From Albula goreensis (taxonomy: Eukaryota > Chordata > Actinopteri > Albuliformes > Albulidae), in the NCBI GenBank assembly GCA_022829145.1, contig CM040745.1, forward strand, positions 28,402,406-28,466,405: a stretch of 64,000 nucleotides of DNA, in the 5' to 3' direction. Made by a program: the position numbers and the translations under genes. The notes beneath the pieces were generated by a model that ran no database searches, was not told where the DNA came from, and saw only the letters and a program-made list of their open reading frames with translations. Position 1 is the stretch's first letter. Every line of letters starts with the position of its first letter. Positions 19,501 to 33,000 of the stretch are shown in pieces.

Positions 19501-21156
19501 GAACTACATTGTTTTTAGTGCTTATTTAGCCACGTTAAAGTCTGTACAGTTTAAAATTTATATAAATGGTAGAATGTTTATTATGGTTACAAACATTTTC
19601 TGAATTAATGTTTATGCATACTCTTCAATGTTTATGAACACTTGTATTGAAAGTTTCTATCCATAATACTATAGCTTGTTGCAGTCCCTGTAGAAAGAGC
19701 CTGTGAGGTTAATGCAATGGTTTTGTGGCACGGAACTGAAAGCCGTGTGTGTTGAAGGTAGTGTAATTGTGTGTGTGCATACACGTCTGTGTGTCTTAGC
19801 AGTGCAGGTGTTTGTGGTGCAGGCAGGTGTGTTTGGCAAAGGTACTTCAAAGCCTTTTGGACACTGCAGATAAAAAGGAATTTCAGCCCCAGTGATGCGT
19901 CTGCTTGAAGGACATTGTACCATATTACATGAAAACCATGTTTTGCAGAAGATGGGTGGGATTCCTGCTTTATGATAAGTTGTGTGTCTGTATGTTTGTT
20001 CCTTTGTCTCAGGAGTTGAGTTTGTGATACCAGTTTACTGGTGATTAAAAGGCATAGGTGGTCAGTTGGAATTTGAGTTAAGCACTGAATTTGAGCACAT
20101 GGATGAATTTGAATTTAGATATGCATAATTTTCTCAACGTCTGTTCCTAGTGCTTCATAAAGAACGATCATTCTGTCCTTGCTTTCATATCTGCAGCACA
20201 TTATTCATTCAGGGCAACAATAAAGGGAAGCTAATTAATAGCCAATTTAAAATTCTATTAATTGAAGTATTTGCATAATGTATTGTATAGTAATTAGTTT
20301 TTTTGGAACCATAGCAGCAGCAAAATGCAAATTTATTTTCCTCACCTCTGTGTTCATTTTTCCTCCCATCTACAAAGCTCTTATGGTTTGGTCTTTAAAA
20401 TGTATTTTTGAATAGAACAGTAGTCATAGCAACAGTGATGTTGCAAGAGAGAAACTGCCAGTTTGGAATTTTTTTTGAGGTGTAGGACCTATTTCAGTCT
20501 TTATTTCCCTATGCTTTGTAGCTAGTTGTTTAACAATACAAATCCACCCTGAAAAAGTGTGCAGGTGCTATGCTGTACAATACGTTTTCTCTCGGTCCAT
20601 GGTAACTGTGTTAGTTGCGATTCTGTTTGGCTAAAAACAGCAGTGGCCATGGAATTCAGCTGTCTGCAATGATCACTAAGCCCATGCCCCCACACACACC
20701 TTCATCCTCATAGAAAGACAAAAACTTGAAATTAAATCACTGGCTATGACATTGTACATGTCCAGAGGCACTCTAGCTAATGTATGACTTCAAAGATGGA
20801 CCTATAATCCCAAATTAACTTCTGATTTTAAGAGCCATGGAAAGTTAAAGATATATAAATATGCTAGTTTCTTAGTCCCAATCCTTGCAGATATATACAT
20901 ACATGCAGACATTTAATTGATTAAAAATGTTAATTTTATGTTGATTGTACATTGCTTGTTGCGAAGTAGCTACTGTGCAGTAGTTTATCTTGGATTAAAT
21001 AAAACAGCCTCTCAAAATTCGGAGAAGCAGTTGGATTGGTTAGATTGTGTTTTGAATTGTCTTCCCCCACTTGCCTTTCTGCCATGCTACCATGCTCAGG
21101 ATCAGTGGTGTGGCTGTGGAGTTGCCCCGTGTATGTGTATGTGTGTGTGTGTGTGT

Positions 21157-21202
<46 letters not shown>

Positions 21203-24200
21203 ATCCCACTGCTGGTGATGGGGCCTCCTGCCACTTGCCCTTACGGCTGTACTGGGGTGGAATTCCTTTCCTTTTTGGAAAAAAAAGAGGCTATGCAATT
21301 AATATGCTAATGAGATGATAAATATTTATGGGGGATTTAAATTATGCAGAAAGCTTTCAGTGCTCTGCTCGTAATGAATTGCACACAGGACTTCAAAGCA
21401 CGCTCTGCGGCACTAACGAGGAGGGAGGATTTGCATACGGCTTTAATCAGCTGCATACTGATTAAGCTTCATTATGGGAGCTGCCAGCTGCAATCTTTGT
21501 TTCTATTTTATTCCAGGAATAAGGGGAACTTTTTCACACTGGGCTTGTCTTGGCGATCACACCATGCTGTGTGAGGTAGCATTCTGAGAGAAGGTGAGGG
21601 ACAGAGCTGCTGGAATCTGCTCGCAGAGAATTACAACTTGAAATTTCCATCAGTTTTTATTCGGGGCCCTTTTAAAATTGTGGCCATTTTCTCTGTCCTG
21701 GTTGGAAGGTCTGGTGGACTGGAGTTTGGCACTGTTTTTCCTGTCCTGGTGGGAAGGTCCAGAGGAGCAGGATTGGAGCTGGTAATTTGGAGGCCATGCA
21801 AGAGGGTGTGACCTCTATTGTGGTTGGTGAACAGGGATTTTAAATTGACCATGTCTAATAAAGGGTTTGACCACACTGTATGGTTATGAATATTTTCAGC
21901 TAATACTGGTGTATGTTATGTCTGTTAGACTATCCGTGTTGTAGGTAGCCAGTACCATATGGTTAAACGTTTGATATTTGTCTTATGGTGCCACTGTGTG
22001 TGGCTCTCTCATGAATGCCAGCATACCTATCCTTTTTGGGGTAAATGTAGTAGAAAAGCCTCTTAGTCCAAGCTTTTCAAACACTTTCTGCATAGTTTTT
22101 TCCATTTTGAAGGTGGTGTTCTGTTGATGCTCCTTTTAAATAACTGAATCTTACAGTGAGTCTTACAGTGAATAGTTTGTTTTACTATCAGTGTTTCGGT
22201 AGCATTGAATTTCACTCTGCATGCTCCCGTGGCACTGTGCTGACATTGAATGTAAATGTTTCCATCACACAGTGTTATTCAGTTCAGGTAATTTTGAAAT
22301 TGGAACGTATTTGTGTAACATTGAAATTTGAATGTAGTTTTGAAAACATTGCACTTCTTAGTACTGCAGGTTTGTGGTGTGGGTTTTTCAGTTATAATGT
22401 ACTCTCCATTTTCAGTGCTTTTCCAATGCAATACTTTATTCAGTGTGTTCCATAACACTTTGGTTCTCTGTGTCTGTATTACTGTATGCGTGTGCTCCAT
22501 TTGCTCAGGAGTCCCACATGCCTTTGGAGGGCATATTAATTATAATTTCACCATGCATATCAGTGCATGCATGTTACATTTTCTCAGTCATATTATCCTT
22601 TAAAAACTGAATGTACTGTAATAACTGTTGTTATGCCTCATTTAACAGACATAAGGAAGCTTACAGTCAGCGTTACCTCTTTGTTTTGCCAAATGAAAGT
22701 CACCTGCTACATAGGAGTGACCCTTATTGTTGATTGTCAGGCTTTTAAAAAATCAAAAGAAAGATTCCTTAAAGCCTTAAAATTGGAAAGAAATGCATTT
22801 GCACAACAATATAATTCCAGTACAAAATGACAATGAAAAACAGCATGAAGTACTTTCAAAATGAACCCCATAAATAAATTTTAGCCTATAGAAGTGATCT
22901 CAGTTGAAAGGATTTTAATTTGTGTGCGTTCAGGGTGTAAATCATTGTGGCTTTGCGGGTGTAATCCACAGCTTTTCTAGTTCCTTCTTAATTTATGGTT
23001 TTCCGTAAGAAAATACTTGGACTGACCGTGGTGACTTTGTAAAATTTGAGTATTGTCATGGAATGTCTTCTTGATGCTCAAAATTGACACTGGGGGGGCT
23101 TTAGAGTGTTTGGCTGGTGTTGCCATAGAACAATGTACGGACAGTAAAAAAAAAAAAACAAGTGTGTCACACTAATCAAAATGTTGTCATTTGCATCAGG
23201 TTATTTTTTCTGACCTGTAACATTTTTTAATGATAGATTTTAATGTCACCATGTTGTCTCAGTGTGTTTGTTCACATGAGATTTTGAAAGTGACACAACA
23301 TATTCGCCACTTCAATCTCTTCCTTTTATCCTATAAACTGATTTGGCATGAAAGAAAAGCTAGGTTTGTTACCATGCTGGAAATTGACCATTCTTTTGTG
23401 ATATCGCCAATGTGAACCAATGAGAGTGCATTCTCAAACAAAACTTGCTGTCAGATGTGGTGTTGTAGACCTTAAACTGTCAACACTGAATTCCCTGTGG
23501 TCCAAAAAAGAAGCTGAAAAGTGTGACTCTCCACATGTTTGGCAACATGTTTCAGATTTTCCATCAATTTGGCAGTCTGTTTCTGGTTAGCTACTGGATA
23601 CTGCACTCTGTTACAGCTAGCTTATCTGTTTTTATGTACATTGTAGCATGATCTACTACTGCACTTCTACTGGGATATTAAAATATGCAGCTGACTTTCC
23701 TGGCACCGCAGAGTGCCTGATCAGTGCCATATGCCTGCAGTTGGGCTTTGAAAGAAGCCTCAATCTAACTGAGCCCAGTGGTTCCTGAGGGTTTGAATTC
23801 ATACTTTTGAAAATATTCAACATGGTATAAAATTCCGTAAGGCAGACCTTCTCATTCCTTGTAGGAATTGTTATTTTGTGAGTACACCTTTTTGAGGATT
23901 TTGTGAATGAAATATTTGTTCGTAATTTTAATGTTTACTGTTGGTATGATTCCATCATATTTGTATCGTTTATTAGTCCTTGACAATAATGAGTGTAGTG
24001 TTTATAGTGTTTTTTGTGCAGTGTTGTATGTGTAATTCTGGAGCAGTTTGGAATTTATCAGTTAAGAGATGGGATTGTTATTCAGTAGTGATATGAAGCA
24101 GGGTGTGGATGACATTAGTGGGTTTTACTGTTACATCCATGTAATTACTCAGTTGGCTGATTCCTGTAGCCTTGTGTTTTTCTGTTTCAGAGTCGAGAAT

Positions 24201-27200
24201 GAGTAATCCGTCAGAAACAAGTAAAGGTGCAATGGAGACTGGGAATGGAAACACAGGTAAATTCACCCCCATGCACCCTCGCTTCCATCACTGAGTCTTT
24301 TGTGCTTTGATTTGTTCTGTGTTTGTTTTCTTATAGAGTATTACTTATCCACTCCCATCGTTCTCTCCATCTTTCCCTTCAGGTGCCCAAACAAATGGAC
24401 TGGACTTTCAAAGGCAAACTGTGCAGACGACAAGCGCAATCACCAGCGCGCACACACAAGCCCTGCTACAACAGGTAAACAGAACACCTGTGCACTTGTG
24501 TGACACAAAGCCTGCCCTGATGTTGGTCTCTGCAGGCATGAAGGGTCTTGTCTGTGCCGGAGCAGAGGCGCTGGTTGTTTCGGGGGCGAAGTGTGTTTGG
24601 TTTTTCAGCAGCAGTGAGCTGGACAGACTCAGAACCTTATTAGAGTGCTGCAGTGTGTGTTCCAGCGGTGATGCATGGAGCCCATTATAAAACCAGTCCC
24701 TTGCTCCCTGCAAAGTGGGTGGAAAAGGAAGGAACAGTGAAAGAAAGAGAACTTGAATGTGGCTGCTTTAGGGCTACTCGGTCTGTTAGGGAAAAACCCC
24801 ATTTTCAGTCACATGACCCACTTCAGTGATTCAGGTATTTATATGCAATGAAGACCGGAGTGGATAGCGATTTAATTTAAAGTGATTTTACTGCTGTACC
24901 GGGAAAATAAAAAAACTGTGTTTTAATTTTTTAGTTACATTATCCACAGCTGTGATATAATATAGCTGTATTGGTAAGCATATATCAGACTGTGCCATGT
25001 GATGTACTATGCCTTCTTATATTTAGAATTTTCACTAAATTATGTATTTTCAGTGAAATACATAATTTACATAATCCTAATTACATGAGATAAATTACAT
25101 ACAGTTATAGCCATATTTGTATTTTAGTGTCTTCACTGGATTCTGGTTCATGATTGTTCATTAGAAATCTGGGCATTTTCCATGAAAATGAATTATGTTC
25201 CCATTTTCCCCTTCAGTATTAAATAGACTTTGTCATCACTAAGACATTTTCTTACTTGCTTTTAACAATTTTCCTTGCTTTCATGTTACCAAGTTGGAAT
25301 TGCTGGTCATATCTCAAGTCAATGGTATGGGAACTGCACTAGTGCAAGGAGCACTACACCTGAGCCGTGTAAAAAGGCCGTTTTGCCCAATACAGGCCAT
25401 AAAGTGTCACATAGCAGAGTGACACTAGTTCACACACTGGTTCAGAGGTGTGTCTCTTATGAACAGCCACTGTGGAACCAACCTAAGGCTGTTGGAAGCC
25501 ATTGCAGTATTAACTTGAGGAATCCTGGCCAGTTTAAGTCCTCCACACTCCTTGCTGGAAGAAGCTAGTTGTGTCCTGCCAGTCCTGCACACTCCGAGTC
25601 ATAGTTGTCCAATGACAGTAACCAGGCTTCAGCATGTGATGTCAGTTCTTTATGGCCCAGCCTGTGATCGTAGAAAACCTAGCCATTTGAACGACTGAAT
25701 TGTGTTATTATGAACGACAATTTGGTACAACTGGCTCTGTTTTAATAAATGGAAGTCAGTCAGAAGCTTTTACCTGCCATAAGCACTCCCAAGTTAAAGT
25801 TACCTGCACATTCTAGAGGCGAGTTTTGAGCTGTCACTCAGTGTGGCTTCTGCTGGGAACAAGCAGGAGAGCAATCAGCATGAAATGCTAATTAGCTGTT
25901 CTGCAGTTGCCCAGAAACAGGTGGTGAATATGCAAATATATGCAGAATTTATATGCACTGCATAACCAGATTTTAATTAACACTCCAACCTCCCCCCTCC
26001 CCTAACACACACACTCACACTTGTGCTCACACACACACCTCAGAACCTTTCAGTCTTCTGTGAAAAATGGGTTAGATTATTTTCAGGTGTTTGATCTGTA
26101 CCAATGGTCCTTTCTTTGGTTATTTTATTACATCTACAGTCTAGGCATCAGGAGAGAATGGGAGAATGGAAGCCTAAAGATATAATGCATGGTAGCTCCC
26201 AAAAAAGGATTCTGCCAAAGCTGCCATAAAATTTTAACGAGGGGTGTGCTGAGGTTACATTTCTATGGAGTGGACCAACTCATTGTGTTCCTGTGTCGCA
26301 GAGGTTTTTTTATTTCCTGTTTCTTGGTGTTCTTGCATATCATCTGCGCTCTTGTAATGAACAAGGACCACAGACACATCAGGGTAGGCCTTTTGTTCCA
26401 AATAGGTGCATATATGGCTGCTGCTGTTGACACCCAAGTTTGTACTATAATGTGCTATGCTTATTTCACAGTCTGGGCAAAATTCTGGGAAAATCTCTTG
26501 CAAAAAAAAAAAAGATTTAACCTTGATGACACTAACCTTGTTAAGTAAAGTTTATATTAAAAAAACTTCTGTTAAACAAGCTCAGGGGATTCAGTTGAGA
26601 AATAAGCTGCTTAAATAGGTAGGTTAATTGTTCAATAACATCAAGAACTAGTGTGACTCTCTAAAACCAGATTTGAGAATCCTTGATCTGAGCAGTTTTT
26701 GTGAGACTTTCTTACACCTTCATGCCTCTGTGTAGAGTATCAGTTGGGTATAAACTTCCACACCTTACAGAAACGAGAGCTGACGCCCCCCCAACCCCTC
26801 CCATCATGAATGGAGAGCATAACTGCTAGGTAGAACATGTTTTAGCCACACTCTAGAACTCTAGAATCAAAAACAGTAGGTGCTTTCAAACTTCCTGACA
26901 ACCATACCAGGACTATGTGTAAAACATACTGTTCCTGAACCCCTCAGGTATCAGATCCTCAGGTGACACCCCTGCCCCCCACCCCCAATAATGACCACTG
27001 ATCTTGACCTATGTTCTGGTTGTAGTCTAAGTCAGAGGATTCGGGGGAGCCTCCAGCCTCCAGCCAGCAGGGTGTGCTGACCCAGACACAGCTGATGTTG
27101 GCCGGGGGACAGATCGCCGGAGTAAGTGCCACACTGCTCTGTTGTAACTCAGTGTTGGCCCAGTGATGGGTGATGAGTTGAGCAGTGTTCCCGTGTCTTG

Positions 27201-29994
27201 GCTCTGTCATGCAGTGTCAGCACAGGCATTCTGGTCCCACCCCTCTGTTCCTGCCTGCCCTGTCCCACTGCTCATGTTCTTTACAAGCCCAGGGAGCAGA
27301 CCCCAAAAGCATAGTTGGGGAGTCCCTCATGCCTTGTACAGTTTATGCTCGGATGGGGCACTTAAAGGCAGGTGTGTTGTGAGTTTTGGGGGATTAAGGA
27401 GAATCTGGCTGTTGCTGTACTCACCAGTATGTTGTGAAATCAAGCATGCCAATCACATGACTAGTGTCACCACCCACACATGTCCACCTCACAGTGTACA
27501 GTCTATTTGGCAGAGCACAAATGTGGTGCTGGGTCTATGTTTTCTGTTGTGCATGTCAGTTTTGGAAATTGACTAGGTAATATATTATGGTTTGGCTGTC
27601 ATTAAGGTTTAACCATGATGTTAACTACTTTTTTAAGGACTGCTGTGTCACTGAATAAAATGTTCTGAATTGATTTTTCTCTCTAAACGGTGAGGGAAAT
27701 TACAGAACTGGTTGAACTGACCTGATCTAGTGCCCTGATATGATTAATAAGAGGTTATTACATGTTTTTCAGTGCTCTGCCTAGTGAGTGTACCAGATTC
27801 TTGGTATTTTCTACCCTTGACAACTGATCTCAGATCAGCTTACAAACCTTTTATTACTGTGTAACCAATGAGGGGAGAGGGGTCAAGTTGATTTCAGATC
27901 AGTGCAAAGGGGCACTCACTGATATGCTGTCCTCTTGTCATACTGTCTGCTTGACTCATTGACACCCAGCAATGAAGGGTTCTTGCACTTTTTGGTCTGT
28001 CCCAAAATGTCTTCCGTGCAGGTGTATCCTCTCTGTTTGGTTTTGTTAATCCTGTGTCTGATGTATCATACAAGACTCAGACTCTTACATTGCTACCCTT
28101 TTAGTGAAATAGCTTGTCTTGCCTTCCTACAAATATACAATGTCTGCAGTTAGTTTAGTTAAATCAGTGTGTTTTGGATTGCCATTCCTCCAGTGCATTG
28201 ATTGATAAACTGCAAACCTGCTTATTTCATAGCACTGGGCTAAAACAACAGCTTGTATGCTTCAGTTCTACCCTGGGCTGTCACTGCAAGGGTTAACTCA
28301 TTGTGCATCCAGGCTGAGAGAAACTGGTCTGAATGCCAGCCCCAAACAGAGCTAGAGCAGGTCAGAAGGGCATGTGCTGGCACCCTGGCCCCTTACAGAA
28401 GATCCCTCTGTACTTCATATCCTCATCGTATGTGTCCAGTGACCTATGTCCTGCTCACCTGGCCACTGTCTTTGCATGTGTCACATTGCTGAGAGTGAAG
28501 TTTGACATGTTTGCTAAAGTAAGGTCATTTGAGCTGCTCTCTGGGGCTAACTGCACGACGATGTGACACACATGATACATGATTTTAGAGGGGCAGTGCA
28601 TAATCACAGAATTATTATTTGTTATTTTATTCTCTTTGTCTCTCTAGTTGCCTTTTCTCTCCACTCTCACCTTCCTTTTCATCACAGAATCCGTAAAATT
28701 CATTATTGAACTGAAAATTAAAATGGAAATTAGTTGTGATGGTTAACTAATTTGAATAAAATATTTTGCTTTATTGTTGACATATTCTCTCAACATTCGA
28801 TACCGCCAAAGTAAAAATAAAGAGAACTTCCTAAATTTTCATTATGCCAAAGTCCATGATTATAGTAACAAAAAAAATTATAAAATAAATAAATGCTACT
28901 GCCATGGGCTCAGCTACAGCAGCCCCATAACTTTAAATGTACACAATGTCATCCCCAGTATGCTTTATACTTAATTACTCACCAGTGCAATCTATGGAGT
29001 ATCTTAGTATATCCCTCTCTGACTTGTAAAACTAATCTCAGCTACAACAGATATTGAAACTCCACAGATTCTATCCAGAGGGAAACAAAATACAGTATAA
29101 CTCCACAAAATGTTCTGATATTGCATCAGAAATCCAGGATGCACATGAGGATCATCCAGCTCAATTTTTCTAGGAATCTGTGCATAGTACCCAGTGGTCT
29201 TAGTACCCAGTGGTCTCAGTACCCAGTGGCTGGATCCTTCATTTTCAGATGTCCAGTTAACTGGCATGGTGTAAAGATTACATTAGAGCTGTCCTCATCT
29301 GTTGTACCATAATGCTGAATGCTCTGAATTAAATGCAGTTCATTATCATCCATTAGTCAGTATCCTGCACCCACTCATCATCCCAATTATCCAGCCATGA
29401 TATTGGTTGCCTGTTCTCTAATAAGTCAGTATAAACTGTATTCAACTTTATATGCAAATGTAAATTAGGTAGGCTAGTTGTGTGAGTATACAATCTGAAA
29501 TCAGAAGTGTTGCAGCCATTTTAAATGTCAGTTATCTGCAAACACCTCTTCTTTAGTAGCACGTTAAAGTAACATACTGTTTTCGGCCATCGTATCAGTG
29601 TTGTTAAATAGTGTTATTGGTTGTATGTGTTGCCATACATTTGTTGAATGTCTCCCTGGCCGAAAGTAGTCACTTTTAACATGAGGGCCAGGAGTAAATG
29701 TTCTGTTTCATATCACAAAGTGCATTCTTTATACTTTCGAAGACTGCAATTCCCATGTTCTCAGAGAATAGATTCTATTCAATGCCGCTAATAACATTGT
29801 AGAAATAATACAATTTATCATATTAATGTTTTTGCTTGTGCATTTTCCATAATTTGGACATTCCCCTGAAATTTGAAGAAAGCTCATTTTCAAATTCAGG
29901 TCCTTGCCTGGATTTTCATGACCATACAAAACCTTACTACTATTACCTTAAAAACCATGCTATATATCCATAGCTACCTCTGTCCCTCTGCTGT

Positions 29995-30029
<35 letters not shown>

Positions 30030-33000
30030 TTTTTCTTTCTCTCTCTCTAAAAATAAGTTGTTGATTCTGACTCACTCTCAGTGTGCTTGATTTTCACTCT
30101 GCCAGTGATTATGACCATCACCTATCTTCTCCCTGTCTAGCCTGCCCTGACCCCCTGTTGCTGGTTTTTGACTGCGTCTGTAGTTGGTTATGCCCATGTC
30201 CATCTCTCTCTCTGTCTATAGTTGACTTTGACTCCCGCTCAGCAGCAGTTGTTGATTCAGCAGGCCCAGGCCCAGCTCCTGGCTGCAGCGATGCAGCACT
30301 CTGCTAACCAGCAGAACAACACCACGGGGGCCACCATCTCTGCGTCCGCGGCCACGCCCATCACCCAGATCCCCCTCTCTCAGCCCATCCAGATCACGCC
30401 TGTAAGAGTGCAGTCCCAGCCTGCTGCCGCCACTCTGCATTCACAGCCAGTCTGTAACGTTGTCTCATTCCTGTAAGCAGAAGGAATGAGACATTCCTGC
30501 ATATTGCCCTCAACCGTGAAGTGGTTGTGTGCCTAATGAATATTGTTACTGGATTCCTCAGGTTTATGCATCTCTCTTTGGAGCCAAAAGGTCTTAAATA
30601 AGCATATAACCTTGACATACTTGTGCTATAGCTGTATTATGTATGTATATGTCTGCAAGTGGTTTGTTCCTGTACTTTATTGTGCGTTTAATAACGTGCC
30701 TCTCTCTCCCTGTGTTTCGGAGGACCTGCAGCAGCTGCAGCAGCAGAACTTGAATCTGCAGCAGTTTGTGCTGGTGCAGCCGGGTCACCCCATCGCCACG
30801 CAGCTGCAGCCGGCGCACTTCATCATCTCACAGACTCCGCAGGGGCAGCAGAGTACGTGGCCCACCACCGCCCGCCCATCTGACATTAACCCCCCACTCA
30901 GTTCCCTTCACTCCCTGGCTGTCCACTGACGCACATTCTCCTCTGTGTCTCTTACAGGTCTTCTGCAGGCCCAAAACCTGCTAACTCAACTACCTCAAAG
31001 CCAAGCCAACCTCCTGCAGACTCAGCCAAGCATCACCCTCACCACACAGGTCAGGCACTGTGACTCTTGTTCACCCTTTCACATTTCCAGTACCCCTATA
31101 AGTCACAGGTTAGAGGACATATTCCATTCACTGTTCTGATTCACTCATCAGAAACAGGGATTGGGCATTGAAAAGCACTTTTGTATTTATTCTGTGTAGA
31201 TAAGGCAGTAAAACCCAGTCTCAATCATAAGACCATGCAATTCCCAGGTTCTCTTTCATCACAGGGTTTGACATCAAGTGTAGGTGTTAGTGATTGATCA
31301 GCAGAGGTGTGCTTTGTAACCCACAGCCAGCAACACCGACACGCACGATAGCTGCGACCCCCATCCAGCCACTTCCTCACAGCCAGACGACACCAAAGCG
31401 AATGGACACACCCAGTCTGGAGGAGCCAAGTGACTTGGAGGAACTGGAGCAATTCGCCAAGACTTTCAAACAGAGGAGGATCAAACTGGGCTTCACTCAG
31501 GTGAGAGCTGGGGGAGGAGGAGAATGGCAGCACCAGAGGGTGATTGAGTTGGGTCAGGGATGGGTCAGCCTGTCAGTTTCCTCTGTTTTGTAGGATTTGC
31601 AGCGGCTCTGTTGCAGGAGTTTTGTTCTTCACTGTCTTGTCTTTTGCCTGTTCTTCACAAGGGGGATGTTGGCCTTGCCATGGGCAAACTGTATGGAAAC
31701 GACTTCAGCCAAACCACCATCTCTCGCTTTGAGGCCCTGAACCTGAGCTTTAAAAATATGTGTAAACTGAAGCCTCTGCTGGAAAAGTGGCTCAATGATG
31801 CAGGTTTGTACTTTCTCTTTTTGTACTGTCCAGGAGGTGGGTGTGGTTTGTGTGACAAGAAAAACATTCTGAAGAACTAATGGGAGCCATGGGCCATCTT
31901 TTTAATTGTCTCCTCATTGAATGCATTAGGGGCCTTACATATTCTTTTTCATTCACCTTGTCTCACCTTGTCTGTTGAGAAGAGCCAACTTCTGTATTCC
32001 CCCCAGCTTACATCATCTTCAAGTTTTTTATTTTATGTTGAGCGTTTGAACAATGACTAGTCCTGTGTAAGTAAGTGGGGTGATTGCTTGTTCTTATACG
32101 TAGGTTTTTGTCTGCGTGCGCTCCTGTGCGCGTGTCTACCCAGGTGTTTATCTCTCTCCCTTTGCCTTGTGTCCCCACTGTGTACGCAGAGAATCTGACA
32201 TCTGACCAGGCCATGAGCAGCCCCAGTGCCCTGGGCTCACCGGCCATGGGGTTGGAGGGGCTCAACCGCCGCCGAAAGAAGAGAACCAGCATCGAGACCA
32301 ACATCAGAGTGGCCTTAGAGAAGAGCTTTCTGGAGGTGAGCGATATCTCTCATCAGTGGGACACACAGGTTAATGAAGCTGGACATAGGTGTAATGGGAA
32401 AGATCACTCTTGTCCCTGCAATAAAGGGATAGACAAGGGCCACTTTGGAGAGATTTTTGAGGGTGGTCTAGGGTCATTTAAACACAGTGATGTGTTTCCC
32501 TGCCTTATCTCTTACCCCGTGGAGTCTGATTTGTTTAGTTTTTCAGCTGTTGAAGGTGTAGTCCCAACTGTGATTCATGCTGAAGGCCTCCCAGGCCCCA
32601 GACGTCTGACTGCTACTCCTCATACTGAAAGGGAATCTTGTGCCTCTTTGCCCCTTTCAAGCAGAACCAAAAACCTACCTCTGAGGAGATCACCATGATC
32701 GCGGACCAGCTGAACATGGAGAAGGAGGTGATCCGCGTGTGGTTCTGCAATCGCCGGCAGAAAGAGAAGAGGATCAACCCGCCCAGCAGTGCCAGCAACA
32801 CCCCCATCAAAGCAATCTTCTCCCCCACTACACCCATGGTACACACCCATGCACCCCTACATCGCCCGTCAAGGACATTTGTAACCCTCTATCCTTCCAC
32901 CCTTTGATTTTTAACACTTTTAAAATTCTTCTTTGCACTGTATGTATCCTTGTCACACTTTCAAAAGGCACTAAATGAAAAATTTGATGGAAAATGCCAT

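Larger units (their letters stand above)
13554..24190 (+). other. pou2f1: pou2f1 intron 1 (10.6 kb)
   Basis: GTAATC donor and CTGTTTCAG acceptor, phase 1. The first 2.6 kb is CpG-containing and full of GCTAGC and AACGTT palindromes. Octamers lie at 20269-20276, 20325-20332, 21429-21436 and 23189-23196. Perfect palindromes lie at 18913-18928 and 18949-18962, and a (TG)n tract at 21130-21201. No second gene is seen; the short ORFs are chance frames. A promoter for a second first exon could lie here but was not identified. Confidence 0.7.

Noticed and set aside
20917-21318. Overlapping ORFs of 60-133 codons on both strands
   Set aside because: They are created by open reading through the (TG)n microsatellite (poly Val-Cys or Thr-His) and have no domain.
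25275-25360. Stretch reading [11 protein letters not shown] as a stand-in for the missing POU2F1 exon
   Set aside because: Only V, A and G positions agree with the human VQLAGTSLQ segment, the frame does not continue correctly and no good donor in phase 0 follows.
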